A stretch of DNA of 11,694 nt from Pseudomonadota bacterium (GTDB lineage Bacteria > Pseudomonadota > Gammaproteobacteria > Burkholderiales > Thiobacillaceae). Where the stretch lies: the NCBI GenBank assembly GCA_021802595.1, contig JAJZRT010000054.1:1-11694 (forward strand), read 5' to 3'. A program made the translations under genes and the position numbers. Below the pieces are notes generated by a model. That model was not told the origin of the DNA and ran no database searches. It saw nothing but the letters and a program-made list of their open reading frames with translations. Shown in pieces: positions 9,995 to 11,694 of this stretch (within the stretch, counting starts at the first letter, position 1; every line of letters begins with the position of its first letter).

Positions 9995-10142
9995 CGGCCT
10001 GCTATCACCGCCAGCGACAACCTGGCCACCGGGGTCACGCGCGCCGACCGCTACGAGGCCGTGGTCAACAAGAGTTACGGAACTCGCGCGCCACTTCGGT
10101 ACCTGCATTATTCCAGCACGCGTCCGAAAACCGCGGGATAAA
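9995..10142 (+). pseudogene. istA: Relic of IS21-family transposase IstA (frameshifted fragment)
   Basis: In one frame, bases 9995-10078 read into DNLATGVTRADRYEAVVNKS, matching the IstA segment around the second catalytic Asp of the DDE domain (typically DNLK-GVT-A-RYEP). The match then continues in another frame from 10080 as ELARHFGTCIIPARVRKPRD, which is the following IstA stretch with its hallmark PARPRKPRDK. A one- or two-base change near 10079 therefore broke the frame. Similarity stops at the Lys codon around 10142, and neither the start nor the C-terminal part of istA nor any istB is nearby. It is a dead fragment of about 50 codons from an old insertion. The alignment is from memory of the family. 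Confidence 0.72.
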
Positions 10143-10181
10143 AATCTACTCGAATTACCCGTTACCATCAGGAGGAGAACC

Positions 10182-10562
10182 ATGAAGGAATCAGTGCGCT
10201 CGCTGAGAACGTATTTTATTGTTATCGGTCTGCTTGGCTTGTTGCCCGTTTACGGGCTGATGGTGCTCGCGTCCAAAGCCGGCGGCAACATCGCGCTGTG
10301 GGTCGTAGCTGCCGTGAGCTTGGGGATTGCCGTACTGTATTTGTACATGGGTATCAGACTGAAAGCGCTTCTGACAGACAATCCGGGATTAATAAAGGGT
10401 GTGATTTTGGCGGGCGCGGTCATCGCAATCCTGAATTTCCTGGCCCATGTTGTCAATGTGGAACATGGTCCTTTGGGTGGGGTAGTGATATCAACAGGCG
10501 TCGCGTTGCTGGTAAGCTGGTATTTGTATGCGAACGTCTCGCGACTGGCCGCCGCGGACTGA
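10182..10562 (+). CDS. Small integral membrane protein with four predicted helices, function unknown
   Basis: I do not recognise a named family. The 126-residue product has four hydrophobic segments (about 12-30, 37-56, 69-91 and 98-118) separated by short polar loops, with a basic N-terminus and an RLKALLTDNPG loop between helices 2 and 3. No catalytic or metal-binding motif stands out; His89 and His95 flank the end of helix 3. The ATG follows a very strong AGGAGGAG (10170-10177), making this the best translation start in the right-hand part of the window. Base composition is less GC-rich than in the nif and mod genes, which fits a separate origin. It starts 40 bp after the IS21 relic and its end overlaps the possible convergent gene on the other strand. 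Confidence 0.75.
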   Translation: MKESVRSLRTYFIVIGLLGLLPVYGLMVLASKAGGNIALWVVAAVSLGIAVLYLYMGIRLKALLTDNPGLIKGVILAGAVIAILNFLAHVVNVEHGPLGGVVISTGVALLVSWYLYANVSRLAAAD

Positions 10563-11099
10563 TTGCAAACGGAAAGTGGGCGTGGCGCCGTTGGGCATTC
10601 TTTCTGATGATTTTGCTCTGGAAAAAGTCGATGGGGCGTCGGGCGCGGCTCGGTTCCGGCGCAGTGTGCTGGGGACCCGCCGGGAAAACGCCCAGGACAC
10701 CGCGTCGTCCGGAGTGGACTCCTTGGCGACGACCGAATAGCCAAAACCCCATTTCTGGTAAGCGGCGACCATAGGCAACACAATTAGCAGCGGCACCACG
10801 GCCAAAACCCAAGGCCCGGCGTGCCGTACTTTCGACGGATACGAGACGAGGAACAGAAAATAACTGTTGATTGCGACGGCCATGAGCACAAAAATGAAAT
10901 GGCGCCGGGGTCGGGCCACCCAGCGCAGTTCGACACTGCAGTGTGGACAAAAGCGGCGCACGACGGAATAACGATACCACTTTGAGTCCGGTCGTCCTGA
11001 AAACCGTGCATGAATCCTGTTGCGAAACCAGCCGATTGAGGTATGGCACTGTGGGCAACGCCGGAACATATCGCAGACAGGAGTTGAATCTGGATACAT
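10491..11099 (-). CDS. Putative zinc-ribbon protein with two membrane helices
   Basis: Family not recognised. Starting from the ATG at 11099 the product has about 202 residues. Near the N-terminus, CPQC and, some 35 residues later, CPHC form a pair of CxxC knuckles as in zinc-ribbon or rubredoxin-type sites. Two hydrophobic helices follow (FIFVLMAVAINSYFLFLV and VLAVVPLLIVLPMVAAY). The part beyond YQKWGFGYSVVAKES is Ser/Arg-rich and less protein-like, and its last 72 bases run antisense through the end of the four-helix gene, so a frameshift or earlier original stop is possible. An alternative start is the ATG at 11069, just before RRCPQC. Neither start has a clear Shine-Dalgarno. The Cys pairs and helices support a real gene; the ends are uncertain. 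Confidence 0.5.
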   Translation of the reverse strand: MYPDSTPVCDMFRRCPQCHTSIGWFRNRIHARFSGRPDSKWYRYSVVRRFCPHCSVELRWVARPRRHFIFVLMAVAINSYFLFLVSYPSKVRHAGPWVLAVVPLLIVLPMVAAYQKWGFGYSVVAKESTPDDAVSWAFSRRVPSTLRRNRAAPDAPSTFSRAKSSERMPNGATPTFRLQSVRGGQSRDVRIQIPAYQQRDAC

Positions 11100-11107
11100 C
11101 GTATCAT

Positions 11108-11464
11108 GGGCGCCGCGAGCTAGCGAAGGCGCAAAGCGCCGAGGCGAGTAGTCCGGAAGGCGTAGGGTCCGGGCGGGTGGGCGCAAGGCCACCTTGGCCC
11201 TAAGGCACACAAGCCGCCGTCCAGCCATTGTTGGGCGAGCGTCTGGTGCGCACTCGGTAAGCGCGCACCGCTCTGGCATGGCTTCGATGGTGCAGCGCTC
11301 GCGCTTTCGCGTGAAAGTCGCTCCGCAGCTGCGAGCGACCTCCGGCGTAAGCAGGAGCGCTACGCGCACATCCTCGCCGACAAGCTGGATGCGATGGACG
11401 CTGCCGAGGAATAGCAAGCCGCCGAATCCTGACACGTCGCGGCTCATAGTCGTATCGCTTTCTA
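11108..11464. other. Hairpin-rich stretch without a confident gene
   Basis: Between the zinc-ribbon ORF and the kinase end I see no start codon with a good ribosome binding site. The left part has short palindromes: GGCGC-AAA-GCGCC at 11128-11140 and GGCC-ACCTT-GGCC at 11187-11199. A startless plus-strand frame (11166-11414) ends with a protein-like stretch, KQERYAHILADKLDAMDAAE, but the minus strand is also open there, so strand and coding status are undecided. Confidence 0.35.
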
Positions 11465-11694
11465 TTATGGGGTCTTCTCCAACGGCAGACTGAACCAGAA
11501 GGTAGCACCCTGGCCAGAGTTATTGCGTGCCCCGATCTTTCCGCCATGGAGGTGGATCAGTTCGCGGCATATCGACAGACCCAGCCCGGTGCTCTTTTCA
11601 TTGCCAGTGGGCCGATTGCTCAGGGAACTGAACTCTGCGAACAGTTTGTCCATGTCCTGTTGCGGGATTCCGGGTCCGGTGTCGGCAACCTCGC
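11465..11694 (-). CDS. Sensor histidine kinase, C-terminal ATPase end (N-terminus outside window)
   Basis: This is the end of a two-component sensor kinase that autophosphorylates a histidine and passes phosphate to a response regulator. Reading inward from the right edge, the frame gives ADTGPGIP (G1 box of the HATPase_c/GHKL fold), MDKLFAEFSSL (F-box region) and TGLGLSICRELIHLHGG (G2 box and following helix). It finishes with SGQGATFWFSLPLE, the usual final strand of the domain, and a TAA stop at 11465-11467. The dimerisation/H-box, sensor and membrane parts lie outside the window, so the signal cannot be guessed. No receiver domain follows the ATPase domain. The ATG seen at 11653 is internal, not a start. 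Confidence 0.92.
   Translation of the reverse strand, partial: EVADTGPGIPQQDMDKLFAEFSSLSNRPTGNEKSTGLGLSICRELIHLHGGKIGARNNSGQGATFWFSLPLEKTP

Noticed and set aside
9583..10038. Minus-strand open frame of 151 codons after modC
   Set aside because: No ribosome binding site or recognisable motif; it overlaps the modC end and runs antisense to the IS21 relic.

Overview
The window is GC-rich Pseudomonadota-type DNA from a nitrogen-fixing bacterium. Gene content and order (nifV-nifP-nifW-fixABCX, then modEABC) fit a free-living gamma- or betaproteobacterial, or Acidithiobacillus-like, diazotroph. I cannot name the species from sequence alone.

Region 1 (1-5700, possibly to 6237, + strand) is the distal part of a nif operon. 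It runs: the 3' part of nifV (homocitrate synthase), nifP (cysE-type serine acetyltransferase), nifW, fixA, fixB, fixC, fixX and a thioredoxin-fold [2Fe-2S] ferredoxin. Genes overlap by 4-25 bp or sit 2-27 bp apart, so they are almost certainly co-transcribed. NifV makes the organic acid of FeMo-co. NifP probably supplies O-acetylserine for cysteine and Fe-S cluster synthesis. NifW assists or protects the MoFe protein. FixABCX is the electron-bifurcating flavoprotein complex that makes low-potential electrons for nitrogenase. A possible further operon member with a strong ribosome binding site but no recognisable family starts at 5713 and runs into a structured, probably non-coding stretch.

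Region 2 (6230-9608, + strand) is a molybdate-uptake operon, modE-modA-modB-modC. A ModE-type inverted repeat (CGTTAT-N13-ATAACG) ends at the base before the proposed modE start codon, pointing to autoregulation by molybdate. Its position beside nif genes makes physiological sense because nitrogenase needs molybdenum.

Region 3 (9609-11694) looks accessory. It holds a gene-poor block, a frameshifted relic of an IS21-family IstA transposase (9995-10142), and a small four-helix membrane protein with a strong ribosome binding site (10182-10562). A convergent minus-strand gene may encode a zinc-ribbon protein with two membrane helices. A hairpin-rich block without a confident gene follows, then the C-terminal end of a sensor histidine kinase on the minus strand, cut by the window edge.
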